Part shown: one piece after another, positions 1-8,114 of the stretch
Layout: each line of letters begins with the position of its first letter
Position numbering within the stretch: position 1 is the first letter of the stretch
Assembly (NCBI RefSeq): GCF_000332335.1
Contig: NZ_KB235950.1
Location: 79,304-111,822, forward strand
Source of the DNA: Kamptonema formosum PCC 10802
GTDB lineage: Bacteria > Cyanobacteriota > Cyanobacteriia > Cyanobacteriales > Oscillatoriaceae
Length of the DNA stretch: 32,519 bases
Direction of reading: 5' to 3'
The notes under the pieces: model-generated
What the model saw: the letters and a program-made list of their open reading frames with translations, nothing else
The model's database searches: none
Told to the model about the DNA's origin: nothing
Made by a program: the position numbers and the translations under genes

Positions 1-1044
1 CGCGGGGGGGGCCGGCGCGGGGGCACCGCCCTTACCGTCTGGGGGGGGCGCAGGCGTCTCGCCCCCTCTGCCGGTGTGAGGGGCTGACTTTTGAGTTTTT
101 TGTGCTGACTTCTGTGTTCTGACTCGCTGAGTTTTCACTGCTGGCTCAGAGGGGGGGGGAGGGGAGACGGCTGTGCTGCAGGTGTCTGGGGTGAGTTGTG
201 ACTCCTGAGTTTTGAAGGGTGCCCAGAGCAGCCCGTCGTTGGCCCAGCCGGCAAAGGCTGTTTCATCCGCCTTGCTGGCTACTACAAAATCGAAGACAAT
301 TCCTCCCCCGGGTTTGACGCGGGGCGCGGCGTGAATTAATTCCCCAATGGCTTGCAGGCGAGCGCGAACGCTGTTAACGTTAACACCGCGTTCGGCCAGG
401 GCCGGCACCGGCGCGAACTCAAAGCGCCAAGCTCGCCCGCCACTCTGGAGCGCTACACCGACCCGGTCGCTTTCTTCTGGTTTCAAGGCGATTGGGATTT
501 GTGAGAGCGCTGTTGCTGCGACGGTGCCGGTGCTGGGGGGCTCTGGGACATCCTCAGGGGGGGGCGGTTCGCCCGCCGCCCCTGCAGACGGAGGCGGGGG
601 GGAGGGCGCAGGCTCCGACAAGCTGAGATCCTCGCTTTTGACGATCGCTGCTAGCTGCTGCAGCGCAGAAGTGATATCCGGTGGGGGATTTGACGACCGG
701 CGCGTGGCAATCACCCCTTCCAACATTGTGGTGCCACCGATCAGGGCATCCATTCCTTCACCTGTGAGCACCACTTGTTGCGACCGCAAATCTCGCAGGT
801 AACTCTCCATATAGTGTGCGAGTTGCTCCGCTTCTCTCACCCCTACCATTCCCGACAGACCTTTGAGCGAATGAAAACTGCGCAAGAGTTCGTCCAGCAG
901 CGACCGCTCGATTGCTGGCTGGTTCACAAGCGGTTCTAGCGCCAGCAAATTGCGGCGCACAACCGTCATGTGTTCCTCACATTCGGCAAAATAATCGTCG
1001 AGGAATTCATCAAAAAAATGGGGTTTGCTAACGTCCGTAGACAC
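1..1044 (-). CDS. CheA-like Hpt-domain chemotaxis protein, C-terminus beyond window
   Basis: The minus frame stays open from a GTG at 1044 to the window edge (about 348 residues), so only the N-terminal part is present. Residues 8-120 form a histidine phosphotransfer (Hpt) domain with the motif HSLKG, in which His58 would be the phosphorylated residue. A long Pro/Ala/Gly-rich linker follows, then a compact region around residues 215-290, then a second Pro/Ser/Lys-rich linker at the edge. A kinase core and CheW-like domain would be expected further left but cannot be seen. The start lies 16 bp after the stop of a CheY-like gene, which supports an operon: receiver, receiver, CheA. The likely role is phosphorelay control of pilus-driven motility or taxis, as in other cyanobacterial Che-type systems. 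The GTG start is inferred from the spacing and the AGAGAG upstream. Confidence 0.78.
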   Translation of the reverse strand, partial: MSTDVSKPHFFDEFLDDYFAECEEHMTVVRRNLLALEPLVNQPAIERSLLDELLRSFHSLKGLSGMVGVREAEQLAHYMESYLRDLRSQQVVLTGEGMDALIGGTTMLEGVIATRRSSNPPPDITSALQQLAAIVKSEDLSLSEPAPSPPPPSAGAAGEPPPPEDVPEPPSTGTVAATALSQIPIALKPEESDRVGVALQSGGRAWRFEFAPVPALAERGVNVNSVRARLQAIGELIHAAPRVKPGGGIVFDFVVASKADETAFAGWANDGLLWAPFKTQESQLTPDTCSTAVSPPPPSEPAVKTQRVRTQKSAQKTQKSAPHTGRGGETPAPPPDGKGGAPAPAPPA

Positions 1045-1060
1045 GAGTATCTCTCTATTC

Positions 1061-1438
1061 CTAATTCAAAAAGCTGTTTGCTTGTGCGATAAGTGTCCGG
1101 GGCTCAAACGGTTTTGTCATGTAGGACGAAGCGCCAGCTGCCAGGGCCGCAGTTCGGGTGGTCGTGTCGCTTCTCGTCGTCAGTACAATCACAGGAATTG
1201 AGCTGTAAAAATCATAAGAGCGGACAAACTTGAGCACCTCCAAACCGTGTATGTCGGGCATGTTCAAGTCCAGGATAATCAAATCCACCGGCGCTTGCTT
1301 TAAGTGCCCGACCGCCAGTTGCTCAACGGCTTCGAGTCCGTTCCCCGCTTCTTCAAAATGTACGTTTCTCAACTCTCTCAGCGACGAAATCACCATTCGC
1401 CGCATCGTTGGCGAATCATCTACGACTAGGATTTTCAT
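1061..1438 (-). CDS. CheY-like single-domain response regulator
   Basis: This 125-residue protein is a stand-alone receiver domain. It has the acidic pair Asp7-Asp8, the phosphoacceptor Asp57 in LIILDLNMP, the conserved Thr in VLTT and the Lys in TKPF. No output domain follows, so it should act by protein-protein contact, as CheY does. It lies 16 bp upstream of the CheA-like gene and 218 bp downstream of a second, closely similar receiver gene. The two share most of their sequence (both begin with ILVVDDS and contain NGLEA and DLNMPD), so they look like a tandem duplication. CheA would be the phosphodonor (inference from context). Confidence 0.93.
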   Translation of the reverse strand: MKILVVDDSPTMRRMVISSLRELRNVHFEEAGNGLEAVEQLAVGHLKQAPVDLIILDLNMPDIHGLEVLKFVRSYDFYSSIPVIVLTTRSDTTTRTAALAAGASSYMTKPFEPRTLIAQANSFLN

Positions 1439-1656
1439 AGGTTAGTTTTTCATGGCAGTTCCCATCAGCTCACCGGCCTTTAAGACTGAGCGCCGGCAGT
1501 CCGTGTCAGACTTCCGAAGTCAGGGGGCAGCGGGCAGAAATAGGAACCCGCAGTCTGCCGTCCAACTTTGGGAAATTTCCTGTAGAGAATTCTGAACTTT
1601 AACTTCTGAATTCTTTGAAATACTTTTCTCCGGCGGCAGTCAGTTATGCTATAATT

Positions 1657-2022
1657 CTAATGCAGCAACTCGCTCACCTGTGTGGCGAGCGTTTGCGGGT
1701 CGAATGGCTTGGTCATATAGCGCGATGCGCCGGCTCCAATTGCGGTCATGTGGGTGTATTGGTCTCCTTTGGTCGTCAGCACGACTATCGGAATGTCGCT
1801 ATGGCTCAGGTGTTCGCGCACAAACTTCAGCACGTCCATCCCGTGCATGTCGGGCATGTTCAAATCGAGAATCATTAAGTCCACTGACGCTATCGCCAAC
1901 TGTTCAATCGCTTCCAGACCGTTGCTCGCTTCCTCAAACTTGACGTCAGCTAAGTTGCGCAGCGACGCCATCACCATCCGCCGCATGGTTGCTGAATCAT
2001 CCACTACCAAAATTTGTCTCAT
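1657..2022 (-). CDS. CheY-like single-domain response regulator, paralogue of the next gene
   Basis: This 121-residue receiver domain has the acidic pair Asp8-Asp9, the phosphoacceptor Asp53 in LMILDLNMP, VLTT and TKPF. The reading frame extends 18 codons further upstream, but the ATG at 2022 is preferred. It sits just after AGGAGAGACCT, a good ribosome binding site, and it starts the receiver fold exactly at MRQILVVDD. It is the first gene of the minus-strand operon that continues through the second receiver and the CheA-like protein. Having two receivers with one kinase suggests either two outputs or a phosphate sink. Confidence 0.93.
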   Translation of the reverse strand: MRQILVVDDSATMRRMVMASLRNLADVKFEEASNGLEAIEQLAIASVDLMILDLNMPDMHGMDVLKFVREHLSHSDIPIVVLTTKGDQYTHMTAIGAGASRYMTKPFDPQTLATQVSELLH

Positions 2023-2367
2023 AGGTCTCTCCTGTTGAGTGTGCCGGCAGGCCAGTTTAGCCGGAACAGTTACCATTATGGTGTTTCTCTCTCTCGCTGC
2101 GGCAAGCCTCTCACCCCCACTTTCCCTCCCCTGGTTTGAATAAAAACTCTTTTTCTCCCATCCCCCCTCTCCCGGTGTCTCCCCCAGTTCCGGAGGACAG
2201 AGCGGCTAAGGCTTAGGCTCGGTGAGGAGTAATGGTTTTTGCTTCTGAGCTGTCCCGCTAGCTGTTGGCAGCCGGCGCAAGAGTTGCTCTCTGCCGAAAA
2301 ATTGTACAGTTCAGGTACGTTCCGCCGATCGCCGTTTTTTTCCCAGGGGGTTTTTGGCCCCACTCTC

Positions 2368-2607
2368 CTACCGGCCCTGTGGGAAGTGCCTGTCCAGCAA
2401 ATCCTGGCCGCGAGCGCCCATCAACTCAAGCAACTCCTCAATCCGTTTCAAGGCCAGCGGTAATGGCTGAGTCCGTCCATTTTCCCAGCGGTTCACGCTC
2501 TGAAATGAAACCCCCAGCTGTGCGGCAAACTTCTGTTGCGACAGTCCCAGCCGTCGCCTGGTCTCCCGGACGAGCTGTGCAATTTCCTGCTGTTGCGTCA
2601 CTGGCAT
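2368..2607 (-). CDS. XRE-family helix-turn-helix regulator
   Basis: This is a 79-residue protein if started at the ATG at 2607. The frame can be extended to 2736, but the extra 43 residues look like non-coding sequence. Residues 8-65 form a Cro/C1-type helix-turn-helix: LGLSQQKFAAQLGVSFQSVN is followed by RWENGRTQP, the typical recognition helix and turn. The remaining C-terminal helix (RIEELLELMG) may mediate dimerisation. There is no obvious partner gene: the minus-strand che operon lies downstream and a gene-free repeat region upstream. A role as a local transcription regulator is likely; the target is unknown. Confidence 0.85.
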   Translation of the reverse strand: MPVTQQQEIAQLVRETRRRLGLSQQKFAAQLGVSFQSVNRWENGRTQPLPLALKRIEELLELMGARGQDLLDRHFPQGR

Positions 2608-3200
2608 GTTTCTATGCCTCTGATCTTCTGCGATCCCAGCATATAACATCTGGTATAAGTTGAGGGCAGTTTTTATTATTTTCTTAACAAAGCTGGCAGC
2701 ACCGGCGCTTCGTGGCCGATATCTCCATGCCGGCACCGGCCCGCCGGTGGCCGGCAGGCACTCTCTGCTGTCAGCTCGTACCGTTCCCCACAGAGAGGGA
2801 CCCCACCCCGCTCAAAGAAATTGCCTATAGTTCTTAAAGCCAGCAAGTGTCAAGCTGCTATACCTAATTAATCATAACATAGCGGCGGAGCGGACCGGCG
2901 GCGAGAAACCAGGGTTCTTTAAGCTACCTGGTTTCTTGAGGTTCTGTTTATTTTTGCCGGCTCCCTGAAGGGAGACTTTAAACTTGGCTTGAGGTGGCTC
3001 CGGCCTGATGACTACCGAGCCGGCACACACTTCTACCTATTTTGTCTTTTAGATTTGGAATTTTGGATTGACATCACAGCAGTAAGCATTTCTATTTATA
3101 GGAAATTTTTGCGGAATTTGAGGGCAAACTTAACGCTGATTTACAAAATAATTTCTCTCAGCCATCTATCCGGAAAATATGGCCGCAATAATTGGCAGAA

Positions 3201-3365
3201 TATAGCAGCAATCATATTGGTTCTAACAATAGAAGCTTCGGGAGCTCTGGAGCAAGGGAGGCCGGAATGTAGGTTTCCTAAATGCTTACTGCTATATAGA
3301 CGTAGGGCAGGCGTCCCGCCCCCCCCTGAAGGTCTAATGTTCTAACGTAAGTGAATACTGCTATA
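3201..3365. mobile_element. MITE-like element, copy 1 (TATAGCAG ends)
   Basis: A 165-bp unit bounded by TATAGCAG on the left and its complement CTGCTATA on the right. The inverted ends extend imperfectly to the block GTTCTAACA (left) and TGTTCTAAC (right). A second copy lies 460 bp downstream with the same internal order (AGCTTCGGGAGC, GGAGGCCGGAATGTAG, TTTCCTAAATGCTTACTGC). It encodes no protein, so it would depend on a transposase elsewhere. Confidence 0.6.
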
Positions 3366-3424
3366 GCAGTATGCACTTAGATAAAAACATTAATAGTAGA
3401 TCGGACAAAAAACAAGGCACGAGT

Positions 3425-3480
3425 CATAGCGCATGGGGCATAGCGCATGGGGCATAGCGCATGGGGCATGGCGCATGGGG
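3425..3480. repeat. Tandem 14-nt repeat, four units
   Basis: Four consecutive units of CATAGCGCATGGGG, the last with one change (CATGGCGCATGGGG). Related ATGGGGC/GCCCCAT repeats occur at 5897-6056 and 19529-19560. Confidence 0.85.
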
Positions 3481-3661
3481 AAGACTCACAGCTTTTGCCC
3501 CACTCCCGCCGCAATGCCCAATGCCCAATGCCAAATTGCATGTCCTAACCTAACTGACTATCGCTATGTTTGACTGCGATAAAATTTAAATTTAGCTGTA
3601 TTTTTCTCTTAAATACCCGCTCCTAGCAAAAACAAGTTTAAAAGCAGATTTAACCACATTA

Positions 3662-3824
3662 TATAGCAGCCGTCATATTGGTTAGAACAATAGGAGCTTC
3701 GGGAGCGAAGGAGCAAAGGAGGCCGGAATGTAGATTTCCTAAATGCTTACTGCTCTATAGACGTATGTACGGCGTCCGCCGAGCCTGAATATCTAATGTT
3801 CTAACCTAAGTGCATACTGCTATA
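3662..3824. mobile_element. MITE-like element, copy 2 (TATAGCAG ends)
   Basis: A 163-bp second copy of the element at 3201-3365. Its ends are TATAGCAG and CTGCTATA, with inner inverted blocks GGTTAGAACA (left) and TGTTCTAACC (right). Most of the interior matches copy 1, with scattered substitutions, so the two are not a recent duplication. Confidence 0.6.
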
Positions 3825-3943
3825 GCCTTTTCATAAATCAAGCGATTATCGTTGACTTCTGACAGCGTATAAACTCGGTTTATTTGAGAAACAGGGTTTC
3901 TGGCACCCACAGCTCTCACAAATCATTGAGAACTGCTATATCC
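3825..3943. repeat. Palindrome-containing spacer with TATAGC-type ends
   Basis: This stretch starts at CTATAGCC and ends at GCTATATCCC, and contains GAGAAACAGGGTTTCT. A similar arrangement (TATAG end, GAAACCGGGTTTCT core, GCTATATCC end) is found at 21214-21308. The two may belong to one small non-coding repeat family. Confidence 0.4.
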
Positions 3944-4144
3944 CCTGGCGACTGTATCCAGGGGCAGGGGCGAAGATCCCCTCACCCCTACGTCCCGTAT
4001 GGCTATTGCGGCTAGACAAACCAAGTCTTCCTGCGCGGACAAGTGTAGAAGGCGAGTGTTCTACAGATCCCGAATTCCCAACTTTGAAACTCCCCCTAAA
4101 GCCCTGATTTTACCCTAGTTACAAAGGGAAAATTGGGTGAGGTT

Positions 4145-5566
4145 CTAAATCGCATAGCTTTCCCCAATCCGGTGAACCTTAATCAGATTGGTGACGCCGG
4201 TGATGGGAAGAGGCAAACCGGCAATAATCGCAACCGTGTCTCCCTTGGCGACAAATCCATGCTCGACAACTGCCCGCTCCACTAATGCTATCATCTCATC
4301 TGTACTGGAAACCTCTTGCATTTGCAGGGACTGAACCCCCCAGTTGAGAGCCAGCCGCCGCTGCACCGACTCTGAGGGCGTTACCGCAATTACAGGGATA
4401 GGCTGGCGGTATTTGGAGAGCACGCGAGCGGTGAACCCCTTTTCTGTAAAGCAAATGATCGCCTTAGCCTTTAAGTTTTCCGCCAGCTGGCAAGCCGCAT
4501 GAGCCACGGAGTTGGAAATTTGGTGTTCTTTGACGCCATTGAGATAATGGGGAGAGCGAATCAAATCCGCCTCCACTGTTTCGGCGATGCGCGCCATTGT
4601 TTTTACCGCTTCCACCGGGTAGCGCCCGACTGCAGTTTCTCCGGAAAGCATCAGGGCGTCTGTACCGTCGAAGATGGCGTTGGCGATGTCGGAAACTTCG
4701 GCGCGGGTTGGCCTGGGATTGAGGAGCATCGACTCCAGCATTTGAGTGGCGGTGATCGCCGGCTTGAGGTGGCTGCGGCAAGTCTGGATAATCAATTTCT
4801 GGACCAGGGGAACTCGTTCCAAGGGAAGCTCAACGCCCAAGTCTCCCCGCGCCACCATAATCACATCGGCGGCGTCTACGATGGCTTCTAAGTCATCAAT
4901 GGCTTCGTGGCGCTCCACTTTGGCGATGACGTGGGCGGTTTTTTCTTTGCGCCTGATTGCCCCTTTGACTTCTTTGATATCCGAGGCTTCCCTGACAAAG
5001 GATAGTGCCACATAATCCACATCTTGGCTCAACCCGAAATCTAAGTCTTCGATGTCTTTTTGTGTCAGGGCTGGGGTGGAGATGGAGGAGTTAGAGAGGT
5101 TAATTCCCTTGTGACTTTTTAAGGGTCCGCCATGAATGACTGTTCCCTGGATTTCGGTGCCGGTGACTCTCTCAGCACGGATGCAGAGCAGTCCGTCGTC
5201 GATGAGGATGGGGTCGCCTTCTTTTACGTCTGAGAAGAGTCCTTTATAGGTGGTGCTAAATCGCTCTGCTGTGCCGGTGACTGGTTTGATGGTGATGGTG
5301 GTTTTTTGTCCTGGGCTGAGGAAGATACCTTCTTCCATATCTCCGACTCGGATTTTGGGACCTTGCAAATCGAGGAGGAGTGCCAGGGGCTTGTTCAGTT
5401 CGGAGGCGATTTGCCGGAGGGTGAGAATGTTTTTCTCGTGGGTGGAGTAGTCTCCGTGGGAAAAGTTCAGCCGGGCGACATTCATGCCGGCTTCTATCAT
5501 TGCTTTAATCGTGATGGCATCGGAACTAGCCGGCCCAATTGTGCAGATAATCTTGGTTTTGCGCAT
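4145..5566 (-). CDS. pyk: Pyruvate kinase
   Basis: This 473-residue protein converts phosphoenolpyruvate plus ADP to pyruvate plus ATP, the last step of glycolysis, in the cytoplasm. It begins with the family signature MRKTKIICTIGPAS. It has RLNFSHG near residue 33, a B domain around residues 70-165, the active-site stretch VIAKVERHEA (Lys and Glu ligands), VARGDLGVE, and the substrate/metal loop ATQMLESM followed by NPRPTRAEVSDIANA. The C-terminal domain contains CFTEKGFTARVLSKYRP-like sequence. Its length fits the standard bacterial enzyme without the extra C-terminal phosphohistidine domain found in some homologues. It appears monocistronic. The upstream minus-strand region has only a weak promoter-like TTGCCA. 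Confidence 0.97.
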   Translation of the reverse strand: MRKTKIICTIGPASSDAITIKAMIEAGMNVARLNFSHGDYSTHEKNILTLRQIASELNKPLALLLDLQGPKIRVGDMEEGIFLSPGQKTTITIKPVTGTAERFSTTYKGLFSDVKEGDPILIDDGLLCIRAERVTGTEIQGTVIHGGPLKSHKGINLSNSSISTPALTQKDIEDLDFGLSQDVDYVALSFVREASDIKEVKGAIRRKEKTAHVIAKVERHEAIDDLEAIVDAADVIMVARGDLGVELPLERVPLVQKLIIQTCRSHLKPAITATQMLESMLLNPRPTRAEVSDIANAIFDGTDALMLSGETAVGRYPVEAVKTMARIAETVEADLIRSPHYLNGVKEHQISNSVAHAACQLAENLKAKAIICFTEKGFTARVLSKYRQPIPVIAVTPSESVQRRLALNWGVQSLQMQEVSSTDEMIALVERAVVEHGFVAKGDTVAIIAGLPLPITGVTNLIKVHRIGESYAI

Positions 5567-5647
5567 AACAGCTGATTTTTAGTCTATCCGATCAATGCGG
5601 CTCATTGGCAAGCTTAGCACGCAGATTGAAATCTTGCTGTCACCCTC

Positions 5648-5676
5648 TTGACAGAACGCTGAACTGTGAATATAAT
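5648..5676 (+). promoter_or_regulatory. Consensus sigma70 promoter (TTGACA-N17-TATAAT)
   Basis: TTGACA at 5648-5653 and TATAAT at 5671-5676 are separated by exactly 17 bp, a textbook vegetative promoter on the plus strand. It points away from pyruvate kinase, and no open reading frame with a good start follows. It most likely drives the structured transcript described next. Confidence 0.75.
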
Positions 5677-5682
5677 ATTAAT

Positions 5683-5858
5683 CTATCAGGCGTTTGAGGG
5701 CGAAGCGTGAGCGTTTTTAAATTTCGGCTGGGTGGTAAAGAGAGTGGCGCTCACGCGCTCTTCCCGAGAAGAGCCGGTGAACGTGACTTGATATAACACC
5801 GGCTTTGGGCAGGGTTTGGCCCACTGTAGCCCCATCTGTACTGAACGGTTCAGTTTTT
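5683..5858 (+). ncRNA. Candidate structured small RNA (unassigned family)
   Basis: This stretch lies 7 bp downstream of a perfect TTGACA-N17-TATAAT promoter and ends in a terminator-like hairpin with five T residues. Between them are several perfect stems: GCGTGAGCG (5705-5713) with CGCTCACGC (5748-5756); GCTCTTC (5757-5763) with GAAGAGC (5768-5774); and AGCCGGTG (5772-5779) with CACCGGCT (5797-5804). The last two overlap, so they are alternatives. No convincing reading frame spans it. The length, about 175 nt, is in the range of 6S RNA, but I cannot match the sequence to 6S, RNase P RNA, tmRNA or SRP RNA. Expression is inferred. Confidence 0.5.
5840..5858 (+). terminator. Intrinsic terminator of the candidate small RNA
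   Basis: The inverted repeat ACTGAAC-G-GTTCAGT is followed directly by TTTT, giving a run of five T from the last stem base. A realistic fold is a 5-bp stem ACTGA/TCAGT with a 5-nt loop. Confidence 0.55.
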
Positions 5859-5896
5859 GAGGGCCAGCGAGTGGAGTTCTGCGCTTGTGACGCCGG

Positions 5897-6056
5897 TATG
5901 GGGCATGGGGGCATGGGGGCATTGGGCATGGGGCGCAGGGAATTGGTAGGGGCGGGTTCTAGACGTTGTTGGGACACCGTGAAGAAGATGAATAAACCCG
6001 CCCCCCCACTACGGGGGGCAATTGGGCATTGGGGCATTGGGCATTGGGGTGATGGT
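5897..6056. repeat. GGGGCAT/GGGCATT low-complexity repeats
   Basis: Two clusters of degenerate units, GGGGGCATGGGGGCAT near 5900-5932 and GGGCATTGGGGCATT near 6020-6050, are separated by a C-rich stretch. They are of the same type as the ATGCCCC repeats after the amidase gene. I see no gene in 5859-6080. Confidence 0.7.
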
Positions 6057-6083
6057 CAATTCTTACTTACCGTCTGACACCTA

Positions 6084-6112
6084 CCCCCTAACCCCTAACC
6101 CCTAACCCCTGA
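6084..6112. repeat. Heptamer tandem repeat (CCCCTAA)
   Basis: Consecutive CCCCTAA units, about four in number. This resembles the short tandemly repeated heptamers known from filamentous cyanobacteria. Confidence 0.8.
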
Positions 6113-6952
6113 CGGGCATGGGAGATGGCCAAGCCGGCAGCTAAGGCATAACTTTACATTAGAGGGTTGTTCTTTACAGAAAGTTTAAATGCGGGCCGTT
6201 GACAGGTGTCTATCCTCAGAAGTAGAGTATATATATATCAAAATAGGTGACAGAAAATTAAGGGGTTCAACGCCCTACTCACACAAGTGGAACTTCTGTC
6301 AAGGGGTTTGTGGGTGCTGGAGGTAACTGTGTGGCAGTGCCGAAAGGCCAGGAACAGAAATGTTGGCCCGTTGGCGAACGCATCGGCGATCGCCTCGGCT
6401 TGGATCGCCGGCTGCCGCGCTTTTGGCCCACAGTCCGCCGCACTGCTGGGCTGGCAGTATTGTTTGAGATTGTGCCTTAAATTGAGGCATCCATTTATAG
6501 AGCTGGCATCGTGCAGCACTGCGTGCCGGTGGCACTCATACAATTGTAATCCGCTTGCAGTATTTAGAGCCAGTGGCTCTTTTTTACCAAGAGCGGTGTT
6601 AGAGGTGTATTGAAACAAATGGCTGTCCTTGAGTAATCTCGGATAGCTAGGTTTTTGCGTGAGAAAATTTTGCTGATTTAGGGGCAAGAATAGCCAGTGT
6701 AAATGATTGCTGGACTCAACAGTCAGGGGACATAAACCTGCGGACTGCCAGACTGCTCATGTCCGAATTGAAGGGCTCAAAAAAAAATGAAATTTTCTCC
6801 TCAGGGGCATTAACATTGTGGTGAGGGGAGATTACAGTAGAGGATGTGTGTAAAAACGTACAATTTCAACAGGGTTGCTCGGAGAATGACCTGTAGTGAG
6901 GCTCGCAAAAAGCGAGTTCCGTGACGACGGGGACTGAGGAAGATGAAAATTA
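6113..6952. other. Intergenic region, no supported gene
   Basis: Open frames exist on both strands at 6238-6687, but they overlap, lack ribosome binding sites and show no recognisable domain. A HIP1 octamer GCGATCGC lies near 6387. A short hairpin CTCGC-AAAAA-GCGAG occurs at about 6903-6917, just ahead of the sigma-factor fragment. It may belong to that gene's leader. Confidence 0.5.
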
Positions 6953-7231
6953 GTGTTTCAAACACCCACTTTGTCATGCTATAGCGGTAGCATAGAATAT
7001 AGAAGATCCCATTTTTGGCAGCTGTGGGAGCGTCAGCGGGAAGAGCTTTACCGCTGCTGTCTTAAGCGGATGGGGAACAGCCCAACCTGTGCGGAGGATG
7101 GGCTCCGTCAGGCAATGCTGAAAGCGTGGAATAAAGTACAAGCCGGTGCCAGTCCTAGCGCTAACTTTAAAGCTTGGGTGAGCCGGCTGACTCGTAACCT
7201 ATGTATAGATATCTTTCGCAGTCAGCAATAA
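6953..7231 (+). pseudogene. Truncated ECF sigma factor fragment (region 2 only)
   Basis: A 92-residue frame starts at GTG 6953 and resembles residues 40-115 of the full sigma factor just downstream. Both share FWQLW near the start, then a basic Y(R/H)RC segment, AMLKA, and LTRNLCIDIF versus FTHNLCVDIH. It stops right after sigma region 2 and has no region 4 for -35 recognition. It therefore cannot work as a normal sigma factor. It is probably the remnant of a tandem duplication, although a small regulatory paralogue that competes for core polymerase cannot be excluded. It ends 46 bp before the next start. Confidence 0.6.
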
Positions 7232-7277
7232 CTAGAGAGCGCTTAACTTCCTGATTTGAACGCTAGGAACTTATTTT

Positions 7278-8114
7278 ATGCAGAGAAAAAAACCCAAGAG
7301 CAAAACTCGTTCCCTTTCTGTAAACCAGATCCGAAACCTAACCAAGTTAGAAGAGAAGCAACTATTACAGCGCCTTTCCGAAGGCGAAATGAGTGCCTTC
7401 TGGCAACTCTGGCAACAGCACCAAAAGTACCTGTATCATCGCTGTATCAGTTGGATGGGAGGCAATCATACCCATGCAGAAGAAGCGCTCAGTCTAGCAA
7501 TGCTCAAAGCGTTGCAACAACTGCCAGCCTGTGCCGAAAGAATTACCAATCTCCGCGCTTGGCTCACCCGCTTCACCCACAATCTTTGTGTGGATATCCA
7601 CCGAGAGCGCCGCAGGAAGGCAATAGGAATGGAGAGCCTTGAAGAAATAGCCGTTAAAGAAGAAGAAGCGGTTATCTCTAGCTTAGACTGTCCCGAATCA
7701 GCAATTCTACGTGATGAGTTGGGACAGGTCATTCGCGACGCTGTAGACGCTCTTCCTTCCCGACTCCGCACTCCTTTTGTCCTGCTTTACTACCATCAAG
7801 TTTCCTATCCAGATATTGCCCAACAACTCGCGCTATCCCAAGATAACGCTTACAAACGCATACAACAGGCGCGAGATATTCTGAAAAAGCGTTTGATAAG
7901 GTATTTGTCTGGGGCGGACAATTCCGTGTTAGCGTCCTCCGAAACCTCTTGCAAAAAGAGTAATTTTGTGGTGGTTAGTTCCCAATCGGACTCTCCAGTA
8001 GCGATGGATTCAGGGTGCATGATTGCAGCAATCAATTATCAGTTAACAGCGACATGCCTAGAAAAACTGTCTCATGCGTCTTATTGCTCACCCAGCCATC
8101 AGGGGTGGAGATAA
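7278..8114 (+). CDS. ECF-type RNA polymerase sigma factor
   Basis: This 278-residue protein has a sigma-70 region 2 at about residues 36-118 (GEMSAFWQLWQQHQKYLYHR, then AEEALSLAMLKAL and LRAWLTRFTHNLCVDIHRER). A linker follows, then region 4 at about residues 150-212 with the helix-turn-helix VSYPDIAQQLALSQDNAYKR. Regions 1 and 3 are missing, as in extracytoplasmic-function sigma factors. A C-terminal tail of about 65 residues, rich in Ser and with four Cys, follows region 4 and could be a regulatory extension. There is no adjacent membrane anti-sigma gene. Instead the 3' end overlaps the TPR gene, which suggests translational coupling. It may control the cluster 2 kb downstream, where a repeated upstream element carries a CGTC box (inference). 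Confidence 0.92.
   Translation: MQRKKPKSKTRSLSVNQIRNLTKLEEKQLLQRLSEGEMSAFWQLWQQHQKYLYHRCISWMGGNHTHAEEALSLAMLKALQQLPACAERITNLRAWLTRFTHNLCVDIHRERRRKAIGMESLEEIAVKEEEAVISSLDCPESAILRDELGQVIRDAVDALPSRLRTPFVLLYYHQVSYPDIAQQLALSQDNAYKRIQQARDILKKRLIRYLSGADNSVLASSETSCKKSNFVVVSSQSDSPVAMDSGCMIAAINYQLTATCLEKLSHASYCSPSHQGWR

Larger units (their letters stand above)
2608..4144. other. Gene-free, repeat-rich intergenic region
   Basis: I see no convincing gene in this 1.5-kb stretch. It holds a palindromic GAAACC/GGTTTC hairpin region near 2905-2940 and again near 3888-3902, two copies of a MITE-like element, a four-unit 14-nt tandem repeat, and AT-rich spacers. The open frame at 2989-3345 runs straight through one MITE copy and has no protein-like pattern, so I do not call it. 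Confidence 0.7.

Noticed and set aside
347-802. Plus-strand 151-residue frame
   Set aside because: It is antisense to the CheA-like coding frame, which has clear Hpt motifs on the minus strand.
2989-3345. 118-residue open frame
   Set aside because: It crosses a MITE-like element, has no ribosome binding site or domain, and its C-terminal part is repeat-encoded.
6238-6687. 149-residue minus-strand frame and overlapping plus-strand frame
   Set aside because: The two frames overlap, amino-acid composition looks random (many His, Cys, Ser) and no start signal is seen.
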